Of a DNA stretch of 38,006 nt, positions 24,143-33,255 are shown piece after piece. The DNA is from an uncultured Granulosicoccaceae bacterium (GTDB lineage: Bacteria > Pseudomonadota > Gammaproteobacteria > Granulosicoccales > Granulosicoccaceae), in contig CALHOU010000014.1 in the NCBI GenBank assembly GCA_938035945.1, positions 1-38,006 of the forward strand, read 5' to 3'. Positions within the stretch are counted from its first letter, which is position 1; every line of letters starts with the position of its first letter. The position numbers and the translations under genes are program-made. Below the pieces are notes generated by a model, which did no database searches, had not been told where the DNA came from, and saw nothing but the letters and a program-made list of their open reading frames with translations.

Positions 24143-24262
24143 ATTTCTTTACTTCAAATTGTGTAAAAACGCTCTGTTCCATTGCTTGCGACTGCTTTCC
24201 TGTTATTTTTTGGCCTAGGATCCCTTAGAATACAGCTCGATCGAATCACACTGTTAATTGTT

Positions 24263-24589
24263 ATGACCAGTTTTGCCCGCATATCTTGTGCTGATGCACA
24301 TGCTCTCATTGCCGAAAAAGATGTCAATATTGTTGATATTCGCGACCTGAACTCGTTTAGCAGTGGGCATATTCTCGATGCTGAGCATTTAGACAATCAA
24401 ACCATTGCGGACTATATCAGCGACACCGAACACGATGTACCTTTAATCGTTTGTTGCTATCACGGAAATTCAAGCCAGTCCGCGGCAGCGTACTTAGCCG
24501 AAAAGGGTTTTGCGGAAGTGTACAGCCTGGATGGCGGCTATGAACAATGGGCAAATAGCTTTCCCGCAAGCTGTGAACGCGAAAGTTAG
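24263..24589 (+). CDS. glpE: Thiosulfate sulfurtransferase GlpE
   Basis: A single-domain rhodanese that transfers sulfane sulfur, with thioredoxin and cyanide as acceptors in vitro. The 108 residues equal the length of E. coli GlpE and the active cysteine is C65 in CYHGNSS, the same residue number. Other matches are FARISCADAHALI at the start, VDIRDLNSFSSGHI and VYSLDGGYEQW. The ATG at 24263 was chosen by this match; the frame is open upstream to 24182 but that part is not family-like. The gene ends one base before the convergent SGNH-hydrolase gene. Confidence 0.94.
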   Translation: MTSFARISCADAHALIAEKDVNIVDIRDLNSFSSGHILDAEHLDNQTIADYISDTEHDVPLIVCCYHGNSSQSAAAYLAEKGFAEVYSLDGGYEQWANSFPASCERES

Positions 24590-24590
24590 C

Positions 24591-25664
24591 CTAAAGCTCA
24601 CACTTTGCAAATTGGGCAGCTGCAGCGACAGTTAACGCGTCAAACCATGTGTCGGCCATTTTTTGATAGCCCGCCGCGGTCGGGTGTAAGCCGGCGTCTT
24701 CCAGACTAATATCATCCACGCTAACACTTAAATTCTGTTCAACCAGTATGACATTGTCGTTAGTGCGAGCGGCGATGCGTGCGCGCAGATCTTGATTGAA
24801 CAAGACAACCTGCGCATTGTTTACCGAATTTCTTTTCGGAACGATGCTCGCAACCATCGCCAGTACCGGAAAATTCTCAGACTCCCAAGCATCTAATGTA
24901 TCCAACCAAACTTCAATGCCCGCCGCATCAGCTGGTGTGTTGTTAGTGCCGATGTGTAACAAAATGATATCCACTTTGTCTTCAGCTAGCTGCTCAAGCA
25001 GTTTGTTGTTGAGAAAATCAATATCAACACCAGGATACCCATTGTTCTCAGGATCGGCTAAGCCCGCCTCTGCGCCAGCGCTTTGTCCGCCCTGACCAAG
25101 ATAGTCGATCGCGTAGCCTTCGCTAAGAAGCCGATCGTATAAAAACTTACGATAACCCACACGCATAGATTTAATTGGCGTATCAACCATGCCATCGAAA
25201 AACTCAACACCTGCCGTTATGGAATCGCCCAATGGCATAACCCGCACTGGTGTAAACACCCAACGGTGTTGATGTGTTGCGAGTACGACCCCTTGCGCAT
25301 CAAGCACTTGATAATCAACAACGCTTGATAATCGGCTCAGACCGGGCACAAAGCTTACAGCACCACTGGTGGGATCGAACGATGTAAATTCACCCGATTG
25401 TATGGAAAGAAGGTTTATTTGCGTATCGGCAACGCTTAAATCTGCTGGCAGAACAGTGTTGGTCACACCACCTGTAGCCGTAAGTTCGACCGCTTCGATG
25501 GCCTGACAACTACTAAGCACTGTGTTGTCACCGGTACTGCCTTGCGTTGTACCCGCGTCTGTAGAAGGCGGTGGAGCATCGTCATCATCATCAGACGACG
25601 TGCAAGCGCTAAGGTGTAGCAACAAGCTAAGAATACATAGCTTGGCTATTGATTGGAATGTCAC
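24591..25664 (-). CDS. SGNH/GDSL-type hydrolase, predicted lipoprotein
   Basis: A lipid-anchored esterase or lipase-like hydrolase of 357 residues. The signal peptide ends at lipobox LSAC (C21), followed by TSSDDDDDAPPP, an acidic surface linker typical of exported lipoproteins. Residues about 58-138 look like a small beta domain. The catalytic domain (about 139-350) has S148 in PLGDSITAG, the oxyanion-site GTNN (239-242) and D323 and H327 in LEDAGLHPTAAGY, giving the complete SGNH set. Substrate (acyl or acetyl ester, carbohydrate-linked or not) is unknown. The start is GTG at 25664; no ATG precedes the lipobox. Convergent with glpE, with the TlpA-like gene upstream on the same strand. Confidence 0.9.
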   Translation of the reverse strand: MTFQSIAKLCILSLLLHLSACTSSDDDDDAPPPSTDAGTTQGSTGDNTVLSSCQAIEAVELTATGGVTNTVLPADLSVADTQINLLSIQSGEFTSFDPTSGAVSFVPGLSRLSSVVDYQVLDAQGVVLATHQHRWVFTPVRVMPLGDSITAGVEFFDGMVDTPIKSMRVGYRKFLYDRLLSEGYAIDYLGQGGQSAGAEAGLADPENNGYPGVDIDFLNNKLLEQLAEDKVDIILLHIGTNNTPADAAGIEVWLDTLDAWESENFPVLAMVASIVPKRNSVNNAQVVLFNQDLRARIAARTNDNVILVEQNLSVSVDDISLEDAGLHPTAAGYQKMADTWFDALTVAAAAQFAKCEL

Positions 25665-25727
25665 GGGTGGATCGATGGCGAGTTATAAAACGCCATTGTA
25701 CGCCAGCTAAATTGCTATTGCGTGGAC

Positions 25728-26231
25728 TTAAGAATTACGCGCGATGAATTTTTCTAGCGCCTCTATATTAAGCATTCCGTAGTCGATCGCGATCAGCTCA
25801 CCAGTAGGTGTAAACACCATGTAGGTGGGCGTGCCAGTAAGAGGAGCTTCACTATTAAGTTCAAAATTCATCGCGATTAGCTCAAGCTCGCCAATGTAAG
25901 TTGGAAACGAGACTTTGTGATCAATCATGTACTGCTTGACTTGTTTGGTACGCGCATGCCCATCAAGTGCAATACCATAAACCTTGGTGCCAGAGTCTTT
26001 GTACTTATCGTGAAACGCCGAAAGCTTGGGTTTCATCTCAGCGCACACGTGGCAGTTCGTCGCCCAGATCATAACCACCTGCCACTCACCGTCACCCACA
26101 TCCGCCTGATCGGTCACAGCGTTGCCATCGATATCAATTAAATCCGGGAATGGAGCACCCGCATTGGCCGAGGCGGTTGAGACACCAACGAGCAATGCCA
26201 GCAAGAAAGAACGAATCGATAAACGCAACAT
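25728..26231 (-). CDS. Periplasmic TlpA/ResA-like thioredoxin-family protein
   Basis: A periplasmic thiol-disulfide protein of 167 residues. Signal peptide about 1-24 (SANA or ANAG cleavage). The thioredoxin fold has the active site C60-H-V-C63 in IWATNCHVCAEMKP and the cis-Pro loop GTPTYMVFTPTGE. The family reduces or isomerises disulfides, often for cytochrome c maturation or for thiol repair; no partner gene next to it tells which. The ATG at 26231 has GGAG eight bases upstream. Divergent from tamA. Confidence 0.88.
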   Translation of the reverse strand: MLRLSIRSFLLALLVGVSTASANAGAPFPDLIDIDGNAVTDQADVGDGEWQVVMIWATNCHVCAEMKPKLSAFHDKYKDSGTKVYGIALDGHARTKQVKQYMIDHKVSFPTYIGELELIAMNFELNSEAPLTGTPTYMVFTPTGELIAIDYGMLNIEALEKFIARNS

Positions 26232-26497
26232 ACAGACATCTCCAGAAGACTACGGCCCGAATAGGAGCCAAGCGCATGCCAAAAGTTCCTTTTTCGACAT
26301 CTCTACTGTGAGGAATCGCCCGTTATGCCCGAAATTTAAATAGCAACTGCGAAATGTGAACTTCATTCACAAAATATTACGATTTCACGTTAATTACACC
26401 TTCTGAGCAACAAATTCGCGTATGCCTATTGCATAGTACTTAGATGCGTAAAATTCATGCGCAAACGCCCGCCCCGACAGCGTTTGGGGGTCGGGTT
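26232..26497. other. Divergent intergenic region of the TlpA-like and tamA genes
   Basis: A-T rich, with no gene seen on either strand. It must hold promoters for both directions. The perfect inverted repeat TGTGAA CTTCA TTCACA at 26355-26371 is a possible operator. Nothing else stands out. Confidence 0.5.
26355..26371. promoter_or_regulatory. Inverted repeat, possible operator
   Basis: TGTGAA and TTCACA are exact reverse complements separated by five bases. Position between divergent genes suits a regulator site. The inner spacing is one base longer than a CRP site, so the protein is unknown. Confidence 0.3.
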
Positions 26498-26557
26498 ATG
26501 GTGAATTTAAAAAACCAGGAAACAGGAGTGCTCGAAAAAACTCGAGTTAGTCCGTGA
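26498..26557 (+). CDS. Possible 19-codon leader ORF coupled to tamA
   Basis: An ATG frame encoding MVNLKNQETGVLEKTRVSP ends in TGA, which overlaps the tamA start as GTGA. A G-rich stretch (GGGGGTCGGG) lies upstream of its ATG. The mRNA also has an AGGAG 23 bases before the tamA GTG, followed by a small hairpin (CTCGA / TCGAG). tamA itself has no ribosome binding site at normal distance, so coupled translation would explain its expression. It could also be chance; there is no protein family to test it. Confidence 0.3.
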   Translation: MVNLKNQETGVLEKTRVSP

Positions 26558-28296
26558 AAAACCGATTTTTGAATAAGGTTTTATCGATTTGCTTGCGCGC
26601 GGCGACAGCAGCATTGCTGTGGGTGGGCACAACACACGCCAACCAGCTGGTGATAAACGGCATTGAAGGCGACTTGGCCGAGAACGTCAAACTGGTCGCA
26701 GGCCCATTTCCTGAAAACGAACAGCTCATTGACCTCTATATCGAGGTTCTTCCAGAGCAAACCCGCAAAGCCCTTGCCGCCTACGGTTACTTCGAACCCG
26801 AAATCGATATACAACGCACCGTGGTGGATGAGCAAGTTGTGGTCAGCGTTAATGTCAATGCCGGCTCCCCGGTTCGCATATCATCGATCAGTGTCAAGGT
26901 GACAGGCCCGGGTGAAACAGATGCAGCGTTTCAAGAAATTCTACGACGCAAAGTGCCATTGAAGAAAAACGCGGTGTTTCTCTCTGGTGACTACGAAGCT
27001 ACCAAAGGGCTATTGATTGATGCTGCTCAAGCCAACGGTTATTTTGATTTTAAATTTGTAACTAATGCTGTGTTGGTTAGCCGACAAAATCTAACCGCCG
27101 TGGTGAACCTGGTGGCAGACAGTGGCCCACGTTTTACCTTCGGCACAATCAAGTTTGACCAGAACATTTTTAGCAATACATTTTTAAATCGCTGGGTGCC
27201 GTTTGAACCAAACGAGCCATACAATGCAAAACTGATTGCTGAATTCACACAGAACTTACAAAACAGCGGATACTTCTCAACCGTTCGCGTCTCGCCTCAA
27301 CGCGACGTGCGCTACGGTGCGACCGTACCTATTCTTGTGTCACTAAAACGTAAAGAAGAAAATCAAGTTGGACTGGGTATTGGTTACTCTAACGATGAAA
27401 AATACCGTGGCAAAATGACATGGGGCAAACCATTGATAAACCGTGCGGGTCATTCGGCAGAAGCAGAAGTGACACTATCGCGCCCGACTCAGTCGGTCAG
27501 CTTCGCCTATCGTATACCTAGAAGAAACCAACCCCTGTATAACTATTGGGGTATTGAATACGGTGTTAAACGCTCAGACGATGACGGAGTAAAAAGTCTA
27601 CTAAGCTCGTTAAACTTTCAACGTGTTCGCCGATTCCGAAACGAATGGACAGAATCCTTGTTCATTCGCTGGGAGCGTGAGCCGTATACCATTGCTGACG
27701 TCAAAGACACCAGTGACTTAGTATTACCAGGGTTTCGCTATTCGCGTAACCGTAGTAAAGGGTACCCGTTTTTAAGCTGGGGACAAAGCAGTAGTTTTCA
27801 GTTTTTATACGGGAACAGAGAATTACTATCGTCTATCGATTTTTACAAGGCATCGATAAATTTTAAATATTTGCGGGCCATAACACCACGCAACACGTTT
27901 ATATTTTCGCTGCAATATGGCGCGATTACCACAAACGACTTTGACAAGGTTCCAGCGTCGCAGCGATTCTTCGCCGGAGGGGATCGCAGCATTCGTGGAT
28001 ACAAGTTCCGCTCTGTGTCACCCACAGACATCGAGGGCAATCTTAAAGGCGGTCGTTATTTAGAAGCCGGTAGTATCGAATACAACTATAGGTTTGCCGA
28101 ACGATGGAGCTTTGCGGTATTCACCGATGTGGGTCGAGCGTTCAACAACTTCAGTACCTCACAAAAAATTGGTGGTGGATTTGGTATTCGCTGGCAATCG
28201 CCCGTAGGCCCATTCCGAATCGACCTTGCTCAACCTATCGGTGAAGGCAGCGAAGGTGACATTCAATTGCACTTGTCTCTCGGGCCAGAATTATGA
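26554..28296 (+). CDS. tamA: Translocation and assembly module outer-membrane protein TamA
   Basis: An Omp85-family outer-membrane protein that works with TamB in outer-membrane assembly and phospholipid transport. The 580 residues have a signal peptide (1-29, cleavage after TTHA), three POTRA-like domains (about 32-265), and a 16-strand barrel domain (about 275-580) with the Omp85 signature GGDRSIRGYKF (near residue 475) and the closing GPFRIDLAQPIGEG. Length equals E. coli TamA (577) within a few residues. The start is GTG at 26554, which begins the signal peptide; see the leader ORF for its odd upstream region. Its stop overlaps tamB by four bases (ATGA). Confidence 0.95.
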   Translation: MKNRFLNKVLSICLRAATAALLWVGTTHANQLVINGIEGDLAENVKLVAGPFPENEQLIDLYIEVLPEQTRKALAAYGYFEPEIDIQRTVVDEQVVVSVNVNAGSPVRISSISVKVTGPGETDAAFQEILRRKVPLKKNAVFLSGDYEATKGLLIDAAQANGYFDFKFVTNAVLVSRQNLTAVVNLVADSGPRFTFGTIKFDQNIFSNTFLNRWVPFEPNEPYNAKLIAEFTQNLQNSGYFSTVRVSPQRDVRYGATVPILVSLKRKEENQVGLGIGYSNDEKYRGKMTWGKPLINRAGHSAEAEVTLSRPTQSVSFAYRIPRRNQPLYNYWGIEYGVKRSDDDGVKSLLSSLNFQRVRRFRNEWTESLFIRWEREPYTIADVKDTSDLVLPGFRYSRNRSKGYPFLSWGQSSSFQFLYGNRELLSSIDFYKASINFKYLRAITPRNTFIFSLQYGAITTNDFDKVPASQRFFAGGDRSIRGYKFRSVSPTDIEGNLKGGRYLEAGSIEYNYRFAERWSFAVFTDVGRAFNNFSTSQKIGGGFGIRWQSPVGPFRIDLAQPIGEGSEGDIQLHLSLGPEL

Positions 28297-31200
28297 GACG
28301 TTTGCTTAAGTGGATAGCGATAATCCTGCTCGCGCTCGTGTTGTTGGTTTTATGCCTGCTACTGCTCAGCTATCTTCTGCTCGGCACCGAGCGCGGTTTT
28401 AAATTCACGGTAAGCGAGCTTGAACAGCGCGTTGAAGGGCTGGACATTGGCCAAGTTAACGGTAACCTGAAAAATGGAATACAGACGGATCAAATCGACT
28501 TTAAAAACGATCAAATTATCTTGAATGCAAAAGGCGTTGATTCAAAATGGCGAAGTGATTGTTTGGTGGATAAGGCTTTGTGTCTGGATAAAGTGATTAT
28601 CGATGAACTGAACATTGAAACCTTTGCCAGTGAACAGTCCAAGCCTGCGAGCACAGACGACATCACCCTACCCGATGTTGTGTTACCGGTTAGCTTCAAC
28701 GCGAAAGAAATTCTAATCAAAAAGCTAAATTTTCAAGGACCCGGCGATGCCCCGCTGCAAGAATTGGAAAATATTAAGCTATCGGCCTACTCAGATAAAA
28801 ACACTTTACGCATCGATGAGTTCTCAACGCAGTATAAAAACATCAGCGTAAAAAGCAGTGGTTCAATCACACCTACCGGTGCCTATCCGCTTGATTTAAA
28901 TATTCAAGTGGGTGTAGAAGATTTTCTTGAAGAACACGATGCCAAAACCAGCATCAAGCTCAGTAACACACTTGAGGAGCTTGATATTGATGTTGTCGTC
29001 GGTGGTGCTGTAGATGCAACCATTACCGGCACCGTGCAACCGCTACTAAAAAAGCTGCCGGCAAAAATCAACATTCAGACCAAACAAGCTGGCTGGCCTT
29101 TGGACACCATGGAGCAGGCACAGGCCAACAATCTATTACTGCAAATCGATGGCGACATGGATGACTACCACATTGCATTAAAAACGGATATTGAAGGCCA
29201 GCAAATACCAAAGACCAGCCTGGATGTTAAAGCACAGGGCAACCTTGATCGTGCGCTAATAACTGATTTCAGCGCACTCACGTTGGATGGTTTCGCCGCA
29301 GGCAAGGCTGCTGTGTCGTGGAAAAACGGTGTGGTATGGGTAACCGACATGATTGCCAAGGATATTAACCCAGGTGTTAAATTCGACGGCGCCGACGGTA
29401 AGCTGAATGCACTCATCATAGCCAATGGGGATTTAGTTGATGGCAAATGGACGCTGGATTTAAACAAAGCGCAAATAGACGGAGAGCTGCGAAACGTTCC
29501 GTTTAAACTTGATACAAAGCTTGCAAAAAATGCCGATGAGACCTGGCAATTGGATTCGCTTGTGCTCGACAATGGCCGCAATCAGGTCAATGCGACAGGC
29601 ACCGTGTCGGACAGCTGGGACTTAAACGCAAAAATAAACTTACCTGAACTTCAAAATTTACTACCCGGGCTGACCGGTGGCTTCACTGCCGATATCGATG
29701 TCAAAGGAGATTTAAAAAATCCTGACGCCACGATCAAAGCTAAATCAAATGCGATCAAGTACCAGGAATTTGCACTCGCAGGATTTACCCTGGATGCTGA
29801 TATTAAAAACGGGGTGATCAAAGACAGCGAACTGGATTTGAACATCGCAAAGATTCAAGCCGGTGTGCAAACGCTAAGTAATACAAAGCTTGCATTTGAT
29901 GGTTCAAGAAAAAGTCATTCACTGTCTTTGTTCACCGATGGACCGCAAAAAACCAGTGTTGACTTGACCGCCACCGGTGGATTTAACGATAACTTCGATT
30001 GGGCGGGTGCTATCGAGAAAGTTAAACTCGAAGTCCCCGCACACGTTATAACCCTGCGCGACAAAACCGATTTAGCGTGGGATAACAGCACTAAAAAATT
30101 CAGCGTAGAGCCGCATTGCTGGGCTATTCAAGAATCCAACTTGTGTTTAAAGAATCAAGTGTTGGCACAAGAAACCGGCCAAGCGATCATTGGTCTCGAT
30201 GCGTATCGCTTAGAGCAACTCAATCCATTCCTTCCAGCAGAATCAACACTGCGCGGAACACTCAAGGCCGATGTAACGGTTGATTGGGGCAGTGATTTTG
30301 CCGGTGGGTACGCGGCCAAGTTAGAGGCCGGCATAAGTGATGGTGCCATTAAAATGCGTGACACCTCAGGCCAACCATTAACGTTCAAGTACGACACACT
30401 CACGCTGAATTCAACGGCTGATGCAAACGCTGTGGCATCACAGCTCACGATAGATTCTCAGACTATGGGGCAAGCACAAATCGACTTAAGCTTAGACCCA
30501 GCATCAGAAAAGAAAAACATTACCGGCAGCGTGAATTTAAGTGGCTTTCAGATCGGATTTATAAAAGCCTTCTTACCTAACTATGAAACCATTTCTGGCA
30601 GCGTTAGCGCGCAAGGCACCCTCGGTGGTGAGCTGCTCGACCCTCTCTACAATGGGGATGTCATCCTATCCTCGCTTACAGTCAAGTCGGAAGACTTACC
30701 GCTGGCAATCGATGATGGAAAAATTACAACCAAGATCAATGGTAAACGGGCAAAAATTGACGGCAAAATAATATCCGGCAAAGGCAATGTCGACATATCG
30801 GGATCTGCAAATTGGTTAAACAACACCTACCGAGCAGACATAACGGTCAAAGCTGATCAACTTAATATCGTGCAAGAGCCTCTAACCAGCTCATCGGTTA
30901 ACACTCGACTAAAAATATCAGCCAGCCCAAAGAGCATACGCATTCGTGGTGGTATTGAAGTGCCGGCGGCCAACATCAACATAAAAGAGCTGCCCAGAGG
31001 CGCCGCTAGCCTATCTGACGATGTCATCGTTATTGAAGACGTTTATGCACAAACGCAAAAAAAGCAAAAGAAAGAACAAGATGCCGCACCGATCGACTTA
31101 AGAGTCAGAGTCGACTTAGGAGACGATGTCAATCTGACTGGCTACGGTTTAAATGCAAGTTTGACAGGCAACATGCTGGTGTCTCAAAACAGCCCTAACC

Positions 31201-31805
31201 CAGTTCAACTCGGCGGCGAAGTCACCATTGTCAATGGTACCTTCAAGCAATACGGGCAAGATCTGAAAATTACCGATGGCCAAGTGTTGTTTGTAGGGCC
31301 TGTTGATCAAACGACTCTAAATATCGATGCCGTGCGAGAAATTGCAGACGGTAGCACTGATCGCGTGGCGGGTATGCACATCACTGGCGCGATTGAAGAC
31401 CCAGAGATCGCCTTATTCACGGAACCTGCGGACAAAACCCAGGAAGCCATACTCTCCTATATTGTTCTGGGCAGAGATGTAACGGAAGCTTCTAATGCCG
31501 AACAAAACTTGCTCGCCTCTGCCGCTCTTGCGCTGGCGATTAAAGGTGGTCGAACGCAGACCAAAGATTTGGCAGAAAAACTTGGGATACAGGAAATATC
31601 ACTCGATGCAAGAAGTCGCGGCGATACGACCGAGCTGGTTGTTAGCGGGCGCGTGAACGATCGGCTGTTATTGCGTTATGGACAAAGTATTTTCGATGAC
31701 ACATTTACCCTGTATTTGCGCTACGACCTTACCAAGCAACTTTACTTAGAAGCCGCTCAAGGCACAGCGCGTGCGGTCGATTTATTTTATTCCTTTGCGT
31801 TTTAA
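28293..31805 (+). CDS. tamB: Translocation and assembly module inner-membrane protein TamB
   Basis: A very long periplasm-spanning protein of the AsmA-like/bridge-like lipid-transfer group, anchored in the inner membrane and touching TamA. One N-terminal membrane helix (about 6-31, rich in Leu) is followed by 800 residues of repetitive beta structure with alternating hydrophobic pattern, and the DUF490 domain at the C-terminus (about 830-1170), with GEVTIVNGTFKQYGQDLKI, FVGPVDQTTLNIDAVR and LRYDLTKQLYLEAAQG. 1170 residues compares with 1259 in E. coli. It is translationally coupled to tamA by ATGA. No in-frame break was noticed. Confidence 0.95.
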   Translation: MRRLLKWIAIILLALVLLVLCLLLLSYLLLGTERGFKFTVSELEQRVEGLDIGQVNGNLKNGIQTDQIDFKNDQIILNAKGVDSKWRSDCLVDKALCLDKVIIDELNIETFASEQSKPASTDDITLPDVVLPVSFNAKEILIKKLNFQGPGDAPLQELENIKLSAYSDKNTLRIDEFSTQYKNISVKSSGSITPTGAYPLDLNIQVGVEDFLEEHDAKTSIKLSNTLEELDIDVVVGGAVDATITGTVQPLLKKLPAKINIQTKQAGWPLDTMEQAQANNLLLQIDGDMDDYHIALKTDIEGQQIPKTSLDVKAQGNLDRALITDFSALTLDGFAAGKAAVSWKNGVVWVTDMIAKDINPGVKFDGADGKLNALIIANGDLVDGKWTLDLNKAQIDGELRNVPFKLDTKLAKNADETWQLDSLVLDNGRNQVNATGTVSDSWDLNAKINLPELQNLLPGLTGGFTADIDVKGDLKNPDATIKAKSNAIKYQEFALAGFTLDADIKNGVIKDSELDLNIAKIQAGVQTLSNTKLAFDGSRKSHSLSLFTDGPQKTSVDLTATGGFNDNFDWAGAIEKVKLEVPAHVITLRDKTDLAWDNSTKKFSVEPHCWAIQESNLCLKNQVLAQETGQAIIGLDAYRLEQLNPFLPAESTLRGTLKADVTVDWGSDFAGGYAAKLEAGISDGAIKMRDTSGQPLTFKYDTLTLNSTADANAVASQLTIDSQTMGQAQIDLSLDPASEKKNITGSVNLSGFQIGFIKAFLPNYETISGSVSAQGTLGGELLDPLYNGDVILSSLTVKSEDLPLAIDDGKITTKINGKRAKIDGKIISGKGNVDISGSANWLNNTYRADITVKADQLNIVQEPLTSSSVNTRLKISASPKSIRIRGGIEVPAANINIKELPRGAASLSDDVIVIEDVYAQTQKKQKKEQDAAPIDLRVRVDLGDDVNLTGYGLNASLTGNMLVSQNSPNPVQLGGEVTIVNGTFKQYGQDLKITDGQVLFVGPVDQTTLNIDAVREIADGSTDRVAGMHITGAIEDPEIALFTEPADKTQEAILSYIVLGRDVTEASNAEQNLLASAALALAIKGGRTQTKDLAEKLGIQEISLDARSRGDTTELVVSGRVNDRLLLRYGQSIFDDTFTLYLRYDLTKQLYLEAAQGTARAVDLFYSFAF

Positions 31806-31901
31806 CACGCTGAAGCCACATCGTGCCAATTTAGGCTACCCCCTGGTCGACAAACCGATTACACTGCATCAGTTTATTGGCAATCCCCACAGCTTCAATC
31901 T

Positions 31902-33065
31902 ATGAGCACAGCGCGCCCTCCTCACTTATATGTCGATTCGCCCGACAAATTGAACGAGCTGTGCACAAAGCTCGCAGGCAAACCTTACATTGCTATAGAT
32001 ACTGAATTTTTACGTGAACGCACGTATCGCCCGCAACTGTGTCTGGTGCAAATCAAAGTTGACGACCTGCTAGCGTGTGTTGATACACAAGCCATTGATG
32101 ACTTAAGCCCGTTAACAAACGTATTGCTCGACCCAAGTATCACCAAAGTCTTACATGCCGCTTCGCAAGACTTAGAAATATTTTATATCCTGTCAAAAGG
32201 CAAGGTACCTGCACCTATATTCGATACACAGTTGGCAGCACCGTTGCTCGGCTACAACGAGCAGATCGGCTACGGCAACTTAGTTAAAGAAATGCTCGGC
32301 CATGAACTCAGTAAAGCCCACACAAGAGCCGATTGGACGCGTAGACCATTGCCCGATAAACAAATCGAATACGCATTAGACGATGTTATCTACCTTGAAC
32401 AGCTGTATCACAAAATTCATGCGCAGCTCGAGGATCGTGGCAGGCTTGAATGGCTTGCGCCTGAGTTTGCGGAATGGGAAGATCCAAAAAAATACGACCA
32501 ACCAGCAAAGCAACGCTGGCTGAAAATTCGCAATATACAAAAATACAAAGGACCAGCGCTGGCTTGTGTACAAGCGTTAGCAGAATGGCGGGAAATCAAA
32601 GCGCGAGAACTCGATCTGCCGCGCAATTGGCTAATGAAAGATGACGTCCTTTGCACCATTGCCCAAATGCAACCCGACTCTATTGATGAACTAAGCCATA
32701 TCCGAGGACTGGATAAAAAATCACGCGATCGCCACGGTGCTCAGATCACGGATATCGTCAAAAAAGCGCGAACGCAAACACCTGAACCTGCACCCGCTTT
32801 TGTGAAAAAGAAAAAGCTTAACGCTATCGCCCTAGCGCAAGTCAGCCTGCTCAATGCCTGGGTACATCACCGAGCGTCTGAGTTAGACATCAATGCAGCC
32901 ATTTTGGCCTCACCCAAGCTACTGGAGAAATGCGCAACCTCTACACCTGAAGAGGCGCTCAAGGGCTGGCGCGAGCCGCTGTTGCTGAGCGATCTCAAAG
33001 CCATTCTCGATGGCGACAAGGCCATTCAGTCAACCCCGTCAGGATTAAAGCTCGTCGCGTCATAA
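31902..33065 (+). CDS. rnd: Ribonuclease D
   Basis: A 3'-5' exoribonuclease that trims tRNA 3' ends. The DEDD active site is visible: D33 and E35 in AIDTEFLRER, the second Asp in the HAASQDLEIFYIL segment (about 84-96), and Tyr and Asp in YALDDVIYLEQLY (about 156-168). HRDC domains follow, one about 210-290 (YKGPALACVQALAEWREIKARELDLPRNWLMKDD) and one in the last 80 residues. 387 residues is close to E. coli (375). ATG at 31902 has no clear ribosome binding site. Confidence 0.95.
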   Translation: MSTARPPHLYVDSPDKLNELCTKLAGKPYIAIDTEFLRERTYRPQLCLVQIKVDDLLACVDTQAIDDLSPLTNVLLDPSITKVLHAASQDLEIFYILSKGKVPAPIFDTQLAAPLLGYNEQIGYGNLVKEMLGHELSKAHTRADWTRRPLPDKQIEYALDDVIYLEQLYHKIHAQLEDRGRLEWLAPEFAEWEDPKKYDQPAKQRWLKIRNIQKYKGPALACVQALAEWREIKARELDLPRNWLMKDDVLCTIAQMQPDSIDELSHIRGLDKKSRDRHGAQITDIVKKARTQTPEPAPAFVKKKKLNAIALAQVSLLNAWVHHRASELDINAAILASPKLLEKCATSTPEEALKGWREPLLLSDLKAILDGDKAIQSTPSGLKLVAS

Positions 33066-33255
33066 ACCCGTTGCCAACGGCTTGAGCATACTGGATGGGT
33101 CGTCCGTCACCTGTGGTTGTGAGAAGCACTGCACACTCAATTTCAGGCATTGCCGCCCCCAACGCAGTTTTCTGTTGCGCTTCTTGTTCGCTCGTGTAAA
33201 TCTTAGCCCTATAGCCGGCGCTGGTCGCCATAAACCCATAACTAAGAACATTTCC
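33066..33255. other. 190-base gap between rnd and aroG
   Basis: Holds the aroG promoter region, and on the minus strand an open frame from ATG 33231 that runs into the end of rnd. The short inverted repeat CCGTT GCC AACGG follows the rnd stop; it lacks a T run. No leader peptide rich in Phe, Tyr or Trp was seen. Confidence 0.4.

Noticed and set aside
26355..26371. CRP binding site
   Set aside because: TGTGA and TCACA are separated by seven bases, not the six needed for CRP.
33068..33081. Terminator after rnd
   Set aside because: Short inverted repeat CCGTT GCC AACGG without a T run; no support as an intrinsic terminator.
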